Shown here one piece after another: positions 20,701 through 30,037 of a stretch of 64,000 nt of DNA. Position numbers and translations under genes: made by a program. The notes below the pieces were generated by a model. It made no database searches. It saw only the letters and a list, made by a program, of their open reading frames with translations, and was not told the DNA's origin. This DNA is from Epithemia pelagica (taxonomy: Eukaryota > Bacillariophyta > Bacillariophyceae > Surirellales > Surirellaceae). The stretch lies in assembly GCA_946965045.2 (NCBI GenBank), contig OX337228.1, positions 5,270,001 to 5,334,000 of the forward strand. Direction: 5' to 3'. Within the stretch, counting starts at the first letter, position 1. Every line of letters begins with the position of its first letter.

Positions 20701-21876
20701 TTACTTTTTCGGGAAAAGCACTTCTTCAAACTGTTTCCACAAAATGCTGAACAAGATTCCTTGCATGCCGTTGGCGAGGATCTTCGTTTCCAACCCACGG
20801 AACATCAAACCTTGGACACCAGACTCTTTCAAAACATTTCGCAAGACCTGTACATATGTCAATTGTTCAGGGTGTGATTGCTTGTAAACCTTAAGCACAC
20901 GAATAGAGTTGGAGCATGTATCGGAGACAGCAGAGGCACAGAAACCAATAATGGCACGACGACCCAATTCCTTCACTTTCGTATCCTGTTTGGGGATTTG
21001 TTCTGACAGAAAGTTGTACGTAGCGAACCACCTTTCCACACCCGGCGAATAGAGGCAAGAATGGGTAAGAGTCCACTGCAACGAGGAAGCACATACGACC
21101 AAGATGCCCACCTCTTCCGAAGATCAGTGGACTGATGATAACTTTACTTACGGATAGTGTCCAACAAAGGTGGCCGACGCAGCAGCAATGGCTCCATTGT
21201 AAAGGGTCAATGGTCCTCCCAATTTGATTTTGTCCACGACGGCAGAGAATTTTCCTGTTACTTGCATGGTGGTTTTCACAGTGTCAATTGGCATAAGCAC
21301 AATGCGGAAGAGTGCAGCGGCAACACTGGCGGTAGCAGTTTTCAAACCAACATTCAAATTCTTGGTTGACTCCATACTGTTCAAGGCCGTCAGCATACCC
21401 GTGTTGGCAGCTGTGTCACCAAAACGACTGAGCGGACCTTGCAACAAAGCAGGAAGCACACCCTAGAAGACAAAATGCGTCGAAACATTAAGTGAGAACA
21501 TTGTGAAAGTCTCAGGCAAACAAGGAAGTAAACTCACCCTGTAGAACCGAGTGATACCACCATCTGCGTAAATTGCTCGCAAAGCCACTGGGAAAGTAGT
21601 GCCATTTCGATATTGGTAGTTGACCTGCCATGGGTATTTGCAAAGGCACAGATGCAAAGTGTCAGAGAACGAACTGGTTCATGCGAAGACATCCAATTCT
21701 CAATCGAAATGCAACCAACTTACTGTCGTACGCATCCACATGAGACAAGCAACGTTGGCTCCCATGGCGCAAGCACCGGCAATTCCGCCACGGAAAGCAC
21801 TCTTGGATGCCTTGTCCACAATCTCACGAAATGTGAGCTCTTTCTCTTTGGGAACTCCAACAGATGCCGTTGCCAT
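20701..21876 (-). CDS. Mitochondrial-carrier superfamily protein
   Basis: Four exons (21724-21876, 21538-21624, 21152-21462, 20701-21031) give 293 aa. The third exon contains FRIVLMPIDTVKTTMQ, the PxDxxK signature of mitochondrial carriers, followed by a helix with ATFVGHYP joined to WFATYNFL. Other repeats are poorly conserved: GGIAGACAMGANVACLMWMR and SDTCSNSIRVLKVYKQ occupy the equivalent positions. Length is near the 300 aa norm. I chose the last acceptor (before 21031) because it restores HYPWFATYN; an upstream AG would shift the frame. The substrate is unknown, and a plastid or mitochondrial membrane is possible. The gene is divergent from the xanthine phosphoribosyltransferase gene. 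Confidence 0.75.
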
Positions 21877-22354
21877 GGTTGTAAAAAGGATATCGGATGA
21901 GAAGGATAATGTATGTATCAACAGATGATCGACCAGCAAGGATGGTGGTCGCTGTGTCTCGTGGTGACGCGGGAAATGATCTCTGGCCGAGCAATCTCTA
22001 CTCTCCCATGCGTCCGTCCACGGTGGTCTTCGTCTTTTATGTCTCGTCGAAGGGGGCAAACCATGATTTCACTTTTCCAATATCTGATTTTCTTGGAACG
22101 TCGCCTTGTCGTACGACATAGACGTCACTCGCGCAGAACATTGGTCAGTCGCATGGGGCACAACAAATATATACTCTAACGGTAATTATGTAAATATATT
22201 TAATAATAATAAATGAATCAGCGACATTCACCGCTTAGGATTGGATGGGCGGAAATGTGGCATTCGCGACAGAGATGCGAATGAACTTATGGACCGAATC
22301 TTTCGTCCGAAGCCTTGCATCTGCGATGATGCTCAGGCAAACGCGTCCTTCACC
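21877..22354. promoter_or_regulatory. Divergent intergenic region, AT-rich near 22160-22215
   Basis: About 480 bp between two divergent starts. A run of ATAT and AATAATAATAA words at about 22165-22215 is the most AT-rich stretch nearby. It plausibly includes promoters for both genes; no specific binding site was identified. Confidence 0.35.
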
Positions 22355-24523
22355 ATGGCGAACAGGATGGAACTCTTACTAGTTACATGCCTTCTTGTTG
22401 TTGTACCACAACAAGTTAGCATCGCTTGGATTTTCTCACACGTGTCCACTTCTCGAATCAAAAGAAGGGTTAGGTGGATGCAGCTGAGTGCAAAACGTAA
22501 TAAGAGGGCTCAATCAAAACAAGATGAAGCAGATTTGAATCGATGGTACGATAAAGTAGATTCAGATGCCTCACCTGACGACGTATTCTGGGAAGAAATG
22601 GAGCGACAACGCCTTCTGGCGAACGTCGGCGATAGCTCAAATGGAGGGCGGTCATCTGTTGACAATGGGAAAGCCATTGGCAGCCCCTATGCATCTACGA
22701 CTTCTGCGACCAACCCTACCTCGTCTCAGTCTCTGGCTAAGACGAATTCCTTATTGGCCGTTGCCGCCATGAATAGTCAAACCCAGCGATCAGCAGAAGC
22801 CACTCTTTCTGAATATGCCGCCTTTTCTTGCTCTGACAATTGGTTGGACGAGGAGTTGGCATGGATGATGAATGACGATAACATATATGATTTCAATCAG
22901 GACAATGAACACGTAAAGTCACTTGATGAACAGCTGGATGAATGGGAGGCTCTGGAAGACAGCGACGACGTACATGATGAGGACGATGCAGAGGTGAACG
23001 CGTGGATGCAGTCGGATGAGCCATGGGATCATTGGGGAGAAACACAAAACCAGCAACATAGTGGCACTTCTGATGAACCCCACTCAAGCCCTGGCGTGGA
23101 ATTCAACATTCGAGCAGATGTATTCAAGTTTCGGGACGATGACATGGAGGATGATGAAGAAATGCGTTTGGCCGAACAAGAAACGTTAGCTCGACTGAGT
23201 AAACTATCATTAAAGAGCGTGAGGCTGGAACGAGCCGAAAATAGCGCCAAAGCGAAGGCGTACTTTCAGCGGGAACCCGATTCTATTGAAGGGTACGATC
23301 GAATGTGGGTAGCAGCGATTGACAACGTTTGTTTCAAGAATTTGGTCGGTCTCTTTGGTAATTACGGTGTTCAATTTGCCGACAATTTTGGAGATTGGCA
23401 AGATGGTTCCATTGACGACAGCATGGCCAGTATTGAGGACATTGCCTTATTCAAAGCACAAAAAGTGTACAATGTTACGGGTCTTCCTTGTATCGCCTGC
23501 CGTACTTCCTTTGAGATTGAACCTGTCCCTACCAATCTGAACACTGGCGTTCCAGCTGGACGATCCGCCATTGCCAACGCAAATCCAAGAGTAGCGTCAG
23601 GATATCGCTTCAATGATATTGGAATGCATGTCGATTATATTTGCGATGCCCTTCGGCCGCTATCAGAACCACACCGTGTGACGCGCTTTCGAACTTGTTT
23701 GTGCTTCTATGATGGAGAGATGGAACTCTTTGATTACGGTACTTGTGACGTTGATTTATACTTTGCCAATTCACTACGAACATTCATTCCAGTATCTCAA
23801 GCAATCAATGAACTGTTGCAAAAGCTATGCTTTACATATGGCTTGGAATACCAGCAATGGCTAAAAACACGCGTCAATCAAGGTATTACCGGCGGCGGCA
23901 TTGGTTCAGCCAGCGTGAAGCTACGTGACCGAGTCTTGAAGGAAGGCCGAGTGTTGCCCAACGATATCATTGACGTTTCCGCCTTTATGGATTCCCAGGT
24001 AGATCCCAATCTTATGGATTTTTGCGCGGAAGAGTTGGCAAACCGATTCATCAACCAAAAGCCATCCAAAATATTGACAGTGGCCACCACGGGTCTCGTC
24101 ATTGCACTTCCAATGGCCAAGTACCTACAGGTTCCTGTGGTATATGCCAGAAAAGAGCGAAATGTAGTCATGGCCGACACTTTCAAGGCTGGATACAGCA
24201 GTAAAACTGTAGGATTAAACCGGGAACTCTTGGTTTCCAAGTCTCATCTGGACGAAGATGATCGCATACTGATTGTGGACGACTTTCTTTCCAGTGGATC
24301 TTCGCAGGTTGCCCTGATGCGTATCGTTTCCGAGTCAGGCGCCACTGCTGTCGGCGTTGCAGTGCTGTTGGAAAAAGTGTACGATTCTGGTCGACAATCA
24401 TTGTCAGGATTTGACGTCCCAATTCACAGCCTTTGTCGAATTGCCTCAGTCTCAAATGGAGTGATTCAATTGGAAGAAGAGGACGGATATGATCGAATGC
24501 AAAAACAATCAAACGACAGGTGA
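22355..24523 (+). CDS. Protein with C-terminal bacterial-type xanthine phosphoribosyltransferase domain
   Basis: Single-exon frame; the start at 22355 (ATG in a CACCATGG context) gives 722 aa and begins with a hydrophobic signal-like segment (MELLLVTCLLVVV). Upstream in-frame ATG at 22289 is an alternative. Residues about 60-300 are acidic and disordered. A globular middle region runs from WVAAIDNVCFKNLVGLFGNY to about residue 500, with YGTCDVDLYF; I do not recognise it. The last 200 residues align by eye with bacterial Xpt: LKEGRVLPNDIIDVSAFMDS, VDPNLMDFCAEELANRF, PVVYARKERN and the PRPP loop ILIVDDFLSSGSSQ. Xpt makes XMP from xanthine and PRPP. The fusion is unusual, and an organellar or secretory route is inferred. 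Confidence 0.8.
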   Translation: MANRMELLLVTCLLVVVPQQVSIAWIFSHVSTSRIKRRVRWMQLSAKRNKRAQSKQDEADLNRWYDKVDSDASPDDVFWEEMERQRLLANVGDSSNGGRSSVDNGKAIGSPYASTTSATNPTSSQSLAKTNSLLAVAAMNSQTQRSAEATLSEYAAFSCSDNWLDEELAWMMNDDNIYDFNQDNEHVKSLDEQLDEWEALEDSDDVHDEDDAEVNAWMQSDEPWDHWGETQNQQHSGTSDEPHSSPGVEFNIRADVFKFRDDDMEDDEEMRLAEQETLARLSKLSLKSVRLERAENSAKAKAYFQREPDSIEGYDRMWVAAIDNVCFKNLVGLFGNYGVQFADNFGDWQDGSIDDSMASIEDIALFKAQKVYNVTGLPCIACRTSFEIEPVPTNLNTGVPAGRSAIANANPRVASGYRFNDIGMHVDYICDALRPLSEPHRVTRFRTCLCFYDGEMELFDYGTCDVDLYFANSLRTFIPVSQAINELLQKLCFTYGLEYQQWLKTRVNQGITGGGIGSASVKLRDRVLKEGRVLPNDIIDVSAFMDSQVDPNLMDFCAEELANRFINQKPSKILTVATTGLVIALPMAKYLQVPVVYARKERNVVMADTFKAGYSSKTVGLNRELLVSKSHLDEDDRILIVDDFLSSGSSQVALMRIVSESGATAVGVAVLLEKVYDSGRQSLSGFDVPIHSLCRIASVSNGVIQLEEEDGYDRMQKQSNDR

Positions 24524-24685
24524 CCCACCACTCGTGTGCAAGTTTAGCAGTATAGAAACTTTATATTGGCTAATTACAATAAAGGAATGACGCTATGATG
24601 AAGACGATCTAGATTAAGGAGAGAAAGATTTCATGTGCGCGTTAACCATGTTCCAAATGACACAGCCGGCCTTCCGCGACAATAA

Positions 24686-25654
24686 TCAGTCCAGCGCCCG
24701 AAGATCAGCACACAAGCCTTGAACTTTTCGGAGGAGAAGGTAGCAGATAGCAGAAAGGACTACAATGATCAGCTGTAGCAGGGGATCAATCACCCACCAA
24801 ACTTTACTGCTGGGTGGCCTATCACCAGCTATTTCGACTTGACCGGTACTTTGTGCTGGTTGATTGAGATCAGACGCACTTTCGCTGGCATCCGGTTCTG
24901 TCCTGGGTGTGTTCGTTTCGCCAGATTCATGATCCTCTGTTTCGGGGGCTTCCGTATTGTTTGCCGCAATCTGGGTGCCTTCTTCGACAGAAGGTTTGTC
25001 TCTTTCCGACGCCTCCACCTCATCGTTCTTTTCACTACGATCATCTGCCTTTTGTTTTTCTTCGTCGTCGTTGTCATCCTCGTCCTTCTTGTGATGTTCC
25101 TGCATTTGAAGACGCTGTAACTGTTCGATTTCTCTTGCAAATCTGCTGGGCTTTATTGGAGAGTCAAAGAGACTTTTCTCTCGCTTCGGTATGAGGCCTT
25201 CCACCTTGCCGCAAATGGGACAAACAAAGTCACGTGATTTTTTCGCAAGACGTTTGCGCTCCTCAGAAGACCAATCCAAAGCGCCAATAGCACCGTCTGC
25301 CGGGGTGGGGAGAAAGGAAATTAGGGCTTCAAGGATCAAACGAATTCCCCAGGCAGGTTGCCATAACTCGGGGTGATAGGCAGAGAACGAAAGACATATC
25401 TTCGTATTGGTCTCAAACCGCCCCGATGGAGTCAGAAACATGATATGCGGCGGTTTGAACGGGTAGTCCGGCGGTAGCAAAATGCGGCCATGGTAGACAC
25501 CACCTTCAAAGTCTGTCCCCTCAGCTCCGCGAATTGTGAAGTGCCATTCAAACATGTCATTCTCGAGCGGCGCTGCGTGATACTGATCCGAAGGATCCAA
25601 CGCCAATTCTCGAATGTCGGCTTGAATGCGCCTCAAAGATGGAGATTTACTCAT
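24686..25654 (-). CDS. UBE2J/Ubc6-type ER-anchored ubiquitin-conjugating enzyme
   Basis: Single-exon 322-aa protein. The UBC fold occupies residues 1-150 with MFEWHFTIRG, the PPDYPFKPP loop and the catalytic Cys in NTKICLSFSAYHPELWQPAW, a sequence characteristic of the UBE2J subfamily. A CPIC and basic region follows, then an acidic disordered linker rich in Asp, Glu and Lys. A C-terminal membrane anchor (LLQLIIVVLSAICYLLL) comes just before the end, giving a tail-anchored topology in the ER. Homologues act in ER-associated degradation. The gene faces away from YtoQ and its 3' end lies 162 bp from the stop of the convergent xanthine phosphoribosyltransferase gene. Confidence 0.93.
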   Translation of the reverse strand: MSKSPSLRRIQADIRELALDPSDQYHAAPLENDMFEWHFTIRGAEGTDFEGGVYHGRILLPPDYPFKPPHIMFLTPSGRFETNTKICLSFSAYHPELWQPAWGIRLILEALISFLPTPADGAIGALDWSSEERKRLAKKSRDFVCPICGKVEGLIPKREKSLFDSPIKPSRFAREIEQLQRLQMQEHHKKDEDDNDDEEKQKADDRSEKNDEVEASERDKPSVEEGTQIAANNTEAPETEDHESGETNTPRTEPDASESASDLNQPAQSTGQVEIAGDRPPSSKVWWVIDPLLQLIIVVLSAICYLLLRKVQGLCADLRALD

Positions 25655-25978
25655 CGTGTTCCGTTGTTTTGGTTGAGAAGAAATGACCGGGAGAACTGCA
25701 TGGGTCCGAGTATCTATTATCAGAGTTCATATCCGTATCGTAGTGTCGATAGACTAGTTGCGTCCGTTGTGCGTTGCGTTTTGCGTGGTCGTACTTACGA
25801 ATCGACACGTGGTACTTAGTAGCTAATGATAGTAGCGATAGTACACGCCTCTAAGTTGGGGGCATGGGTTCATTATTGAAAATATAGACACCTCCAGATT
25901 CTTACCCTTACCACAATAGTTCAATCCTTGATCTTCTAATGAACGAGGAAGTATCCGATGAATGACGAACACTGTACA
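25655..25978. other. Intergenic region upstream of the UBE2J-type gene
   Basis: About 320 bp, containing the UBE2J promoter and the 3' flank of the YtoQ gene. It has repeated TAGTAGC/TAGCGATAG words near 25815-25845. No gene is seen. Confidence 0.3.
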
Positions 25979-26662
25979 TCAAGGATTGGGATTCCCCTTT
26001 CCCAGTCTGTCAGCAATCGGTACAAAGTTCGATCCATCACGGGGTTGCGTGGGAAGTTTTCCTCGGATAACATACGCCAACGTTTGAACAACTTGTGCCG
26101 GGTCTTCGCAAACTACATTCGAAGCCTGGTTCACCTCTTTGAGCATGTGGCTGATTGTAGGGGGATGTAAAGTGATGATTGGCTTCGCTAGAGCTGCAGC
26201 AAATCCGGCATCGAAAGCAGCATTCCATTGTCTATACTTTTCACCAAATCGAACGACAACAATATCGGCCTGTCGTATCAGAGACTGTGTGCGGATTGCA
26301 TTCATGTTCGCGCCAATCATGTCCCAGTTTGGTCGTTTTTCCTCCATCCCCAAAATGATAGCACCTGCATACAGAGCAATATAAGAACATGAATGGTAAT
26401 ATACAGAGAACGTGTTGCTGCATGGTTGCTATTTACCACAGTCGTCGCTGTCTTCGTGGGACGTATTTGGCGCTGTCAGTCGCACTGGAAGGTTGTGATC
26501 ATTGACGCCCTTGGCAATGACATCTCGCCAGTCAGAGTGAATTTCTCCTGATAAATACACTGTCCACACTCGTTCGCCCGATGCCGAAGTCAAAGATCGT
26601 CGAGATAACCAGACAAGCCGTGAGGCGACAGATTGCGTGACCCGAACAGATGCAAAGTTCAT
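25979..26662 (-). CDS. YtoQ-family protein (nucleoside 2-deoxyribosyltransferase-like fold)
   Basis: Two exons (26437-26662 and 25979-26364) joined at a GT-AG intron of 72 bp, 203 aa. The core begins VWTVYLSGEIHSDWRDVIAKG and continues with LPVRLTAPNTSHEDSDDCG, a segment with RTQSLIRQADIVVVRFGEKY, RQWNAAFDAGFAAALAKPII and HMLKEVNQASNVVCEDPAQV, which matches the bacterial YtoQ family. That family shares a fold with nucleoside 2-deoxyribosyltransferases, but its reaction is not established. About 40 N-terminal residues rich in Arg, Ser and Val precede the core and could be a mitochondrial presequence. The intron shows the gene is settled in a eukaryotic genome. A bacterial origin is likely but old. 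Confidence 0.85.
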
Positions 26663-26871
26663 TTTATTTGATGTGTCACCATGCGGCTCCAAATCGTCGT
26701 CTTGACTTGAGGCAAAGGGGGAGAGGATGACGCATAATAGTGAGAATTCTCCGGAGTTAATCCCGATTAAACGGGACTTCTCATAATTTATTCTCGTCTC
26801 GAGATGAAAGAGCGTCTTGTGTCATTGCTCAGGTTTTTCGATTGTAGTTCCACTGGAGAAAGGATACCATC

Positions 26872-27378
26872 ATGAAAGCGATCGCGGGTGTTGCCAAAAC
26901 AGCATTTCTCGGGTTCTTTTCGTCTCATATATTGGCTACAGTGCTCATTGACTCGCAAGCGTTGTTGCCAAAAGAATGGATTCCACTATCACTGCAAGAT
27001 CTCCTGAATTGGTATGCAACTTCGCTAAATGATCCGTTAATGGGAAACGCGAAGAATCTACTATGGCTTCAAAGCCTCGTGGGGTTGGAGTTGGTTTTTC
27101 AGTTGCCTTTCTTCGTTTGGGCCTGCTCCTGGCTCAGCTCGAACTCGAAGAGTTATCCAGAAAGCTTTCGGTACGGATGCATCGCCTATGGAGGACATGC
27201 AGCAACGAGTATGGTCCCAATACTGATGACGTTGATCACGAATGAAAAAGCCACACTCAAGGAAAAGATTGTCATCTCTTCCATCTACATTCCGTATCTT
27301 CTATTCCCCTTAGCACTTTTGCGCTATGCCACGCTCGATACCTCCAAAGACGGCAACGGCAACAAGAAGAACGCATGA
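26872..27378 (+). CDS. TMEM97/sigma-2-receptor-like EXPERA-domain membrane protein
   Basis: Single-exon 168 aa with four predicted membrane segments: near residues 8-27, 62-85, 100-122 and 130-150. The spacing and the motif with LLWLQSLVGLELVFQLPFF match the EXPERA domain of TMEM97 and emopamil-binding protein relatives. TMEM97 is an ER protein linked to sterol handling and binds NPC1 in animals; the diatom function is not known. The C-terminus is polar with a DGNGNKKNA tail, which contains lysines but not a strict KKxx retrieval signal. The gene is divergent from YtoQ with about 210 bp between starts. Confidence 0.8.
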   Translation: MKAIAGVAKTAFLGFFSSHILATVLIDSQALLPKEWIPLSLQDLLNWYATSLNDPLMGNAKNLLWLQSLVGLELVFQLPFFVWACSWLSSNSKSYPESFRYGCIAYGGHAATSMVPILMTLITNEKATLKEKIVISSIYIPYLLFPLALLRYATLDTSKDGNGNKKNA

Positions 27379-27618
27379 AGAAGAACTGCTATAACCACGT
27401 AGGAGTACAGTTCTTCTCCTTTGACTAGATAAGGGCAATCACAATCAGGACTTCGTTTGTAGTTTGCCCTCAGGAGTGTTATCTTAGATAGGATAGGATA
27501 TCGTACTTAGCTTCCACGTTTCGAAACGCGACTGTTCTGCTCTTGATTTTGATCTTGATCTTGGATTTCTTGGATGACCATGGATGGCCTGAATCCTGAA
27601 TCCTGAACATTTTCCAGA

Positions 27619-28992
27619 ATGGCGTCAACGACGAAGAGATTACTTGAAGTCGACGATGAAGCGGATTCGCTTCGCTTACTGCTTCATACAAAAGATGGCG
27701 TAGTACCCTATCTAACACCATCATTGCTGCACAAATGCTTCCCTCCGGTTGAACCGTTGGCCAAGCAAATGTGGATTGGAATCGCTGTTCGTGATACATG
27801 CGTACACGCAGTTCACAAAGATGGAAATGACCCGTTGACAAGCAACCCACGAGGATATACGTTCTCTGATCCTAAATATGAAGTGGATGAATGGATGAAA
27901 AAATACACTCGTTTTACTGTGCCTTCGTTTGATCTCGTTCAAGATTCTGTTGAGCAAACGTGTGATGGCCATATGTCAAACTACGTCGCCCACTCAACAG
28001 ACAAACATTTGATGCTGTGGACTCCACATGGGAGACAGGCAATATCACCTGACGAGTATTATCAATCATGTCATCGGTTGAATTCCACTTTTGCCGTATC
28101 ACTTTATGATGTGCCTCCACGCAATGGAAGTACAAAAAGCATGCAGAAGCACCGAGCTGCCTCATCGCGAAGGACCCAGAGCTGGTGCGAAAGTTTTCAG
28201 CTTGCATGTCAGAATGATCAATGGAAGCCGGAACTCTGGGTTCCGATTACTGTCCACATTGATGTATCCGAAGCTGATATCAAGACCGCGATTTCATCAT
28301 GTGCTAGAGGCGGGGAAATTGTTTCCATAAGAGGCGTTGCTCTTACTGGCTGGAACGAATTGTTGGTTGAGCACCGAACACGGCTACTAGAGGCGGCTAT
28401 CAGCACACACTATCCTATAGCTGTTCTTTCTACCCGGTCCCTCAGAGACATTCTTGAATTATGTTCCCAGCAAGTAGCTCTCATCGGATCCAACCTTCCT
28501 GCTGTATGGGCGCAGCAGAAACGAGTTTTCCTTCTTCATCTTTCCGACATCAGTGATGGTAAACGACGTCGTTCCGATGGCATGCAAGAGAGGTTTGTCC
28601 ATTTGCTTGACGAAGACGGTTGCTTCCCGCTCGCCAGCGTCAAGGAGAACAACGATGTTTCAGGACATTCGTGGTACCGTGATAAGTCACCATTGTTGAA
28701 AGGCTGCCGGTGCTTAACGTGCCAAAGTCATAGGTGAGTATGTCGGGTTTGAGATTTTCATCCGAGGGACAAAACATGGACATTTCTCTCATGTATTCTT
28801 ACGTTTCTTCTTCACAGTCGTTCTTATGTATATCATTTGGTCAACGCAAAGGAGATGCTAGGTGAAATGCTTCTTTTCATTCACAATCTACATCATCTCC
28901 TTCAAGTATTTGATCAATTCCGGCTAGCTCGGCGGAGGGGACAAGAGTCTGCTTTACTCAACCAACTTCTTTCGCAGTTACCAACGAAGTAG
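27619..28992 (+). CDS. QTRT2: Queuine tRNA-ribosyltransferase accessory subunit 2-like
   Basis: Two exons (27619-28733, 28818-28992) joined by an 84-bp intron give 429 aa. The N-terminus LHTKDGVVPYLTPSLLHK and the C-terminal zinc site GCRCLTCQSH, joined across the intron to RSRSYVYHLVNAKEMLGEML and then FIHNLHHLL, are TGT-family features. The usual catalytic aspartates and the G-Q substrate motifs of QTRT1 are not visible, so the non-catalytic QTRT2 subunit is the better fit. QTRT1-QTRT2 inserts queuine into the wobble position of GUN-anticodon tRNAs, often at the mitochondrial surface. The internal region (residues 180-330) is diverged. QTRT1 is not in this window. Confidence 0.82.
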
Positions 28993-29459
28993 AGGAGCAT
29001 TCTCTGTCTTAGAAATCCAGTTGGCGTTTAGCCTTCAGAGATAGGAGTATCAATCATGGGTATAGAAAGCTGGTGTTGGTGTTGCGGCGACGGCGGAGTC
29101 TAACTAGACTTGGGGTAGCAATAGTAGCATTCCTTGCACTCCTACTATGAAGCTGTCAGTTGTCCTTTCAGGGTGTCAGTTATGGGCACGTGCTCGGTGC
29201 TTGCGTCCATGTCCAACTTCTTGCGCAGATCAAGAATTGAACACGTTGAGTACCGCTACAGAATTCTTCATGTCGTAGCTCGTTATATGGCCAGTCGGCC
29301 TCAACAAAAATCGACTTCCGGATGTGGGGGAGTCCAAAGTTGATTGGTGGGTGACTGGGCATGATTGTGGTTCACAGAACATCACACATGTCACCTTGAG
29401 ACCATTGACCCCATCGTTTGATCGATCAGTCGACGGAGTGCTTGTGCTAGCTTGAAACC
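28993..29459. other. Intergenic region, 467 bp
   Basis: Lies between QTRT2 and the thioredoxin-like gene in the same orientation. I see no gene, RNA or clear repeat apart from short TAGTAGCA/CCTACTATG words near 29120-29150. Confidence 0.3.
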
Positions 29460-29942
29460 ATGATCCACCTGATGGTCTCTCTCTTATCTTTCATGAAGCC
29501 AAGGGTACAAAGACTGTCTGTTCTCGTGATTCTCTCCCTCTATGCGAGTGTCATCTGGTCATTCCGGTTGACAGAGACGAAGCCTGCTCATCTCAGCCGT
29601 ACAAGAAGTCCCAGAATATCATCCAGTCTTAATGCCTCCCTGCAATTCAAGAATGTGGAACAAATGTTGGAGAAATTCGGTGACGAACCCGTCTTAATCG
29701 TTTTTACCGCAACAAATTGTGGCCCGTGCAAACTACAACGAAAGGAGCTCTCGTCCGTCAGACAAAACCTTCAATTCACTATGGTTGCGATAGACACAGA
29801 CCGATGGCCGAACGTGGGCTCTCGGTTTCACGTCGGAAAACTCCCCTGCCTTGTTGGCCTCAAGCATGGAGAGGAACTGTTCAGACTCGAGGGTCTCCGC
29901 AGCGCCGATGAGATCATATCCAACATGAGGTCGCTGGTATAA
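29460..29942 (+). CDS. Thioredoxin-like protein with CGPC active site, probably plastid or secretory
   Basis: Single-exon 160 aa. A hydrophobic N-terminal signal (LSVLVILSLYASVIW) is followed by SF and a basic Ser/Thr/Arg stretch (LSRTRSPRISSS), the classic diatom bipartite plastid presequence pattern, though the ASAFAP-type Phe is preceded by Ser rather than Ala. The thioredoxin fold starts near residue 63 with VLIVFTATNCGPCK (Cys87 and Cys90) and keeps the cis-Pro in GKLPCLVGLKHGEEL. A Cys directly after that cis-Pro is unusual. It may reduce plastid disulphides; the target is unknown. The initiator ATG is the first of two in frame. Confidence 0.8.
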   Translation: MIHLMVSLLSFMKPRVQRLSVLVILSLYASVIWSFRLTETKPAHLSRTRSPRISSSLNASLQFKNVEQMLEKFGDEPVLIVFTATNCGPCKLQRKELSSVRQNLQFTMVAIDTDRWPNVGSRFHVGKLPCLVGLKHGEELFRLEGLRSADEIISNMRSLV

Positions 29943-30037
29943 TGTTCGATCGCTTTTTATGATCATAGCTATCATTTGCTTTGGCTAGTAACTCTTATAG
30001 AATTATCACAAACATATTTCCGCCACTAGAGAGAATA

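Noticed and set aside
20991-21111. Upstream start of the last carrier exon (reading MGILVVCASSLQW...)
   Set aside because: It would replace the conserved HYPWFATYN junction; the acceptor at 21032 restores it in phase.
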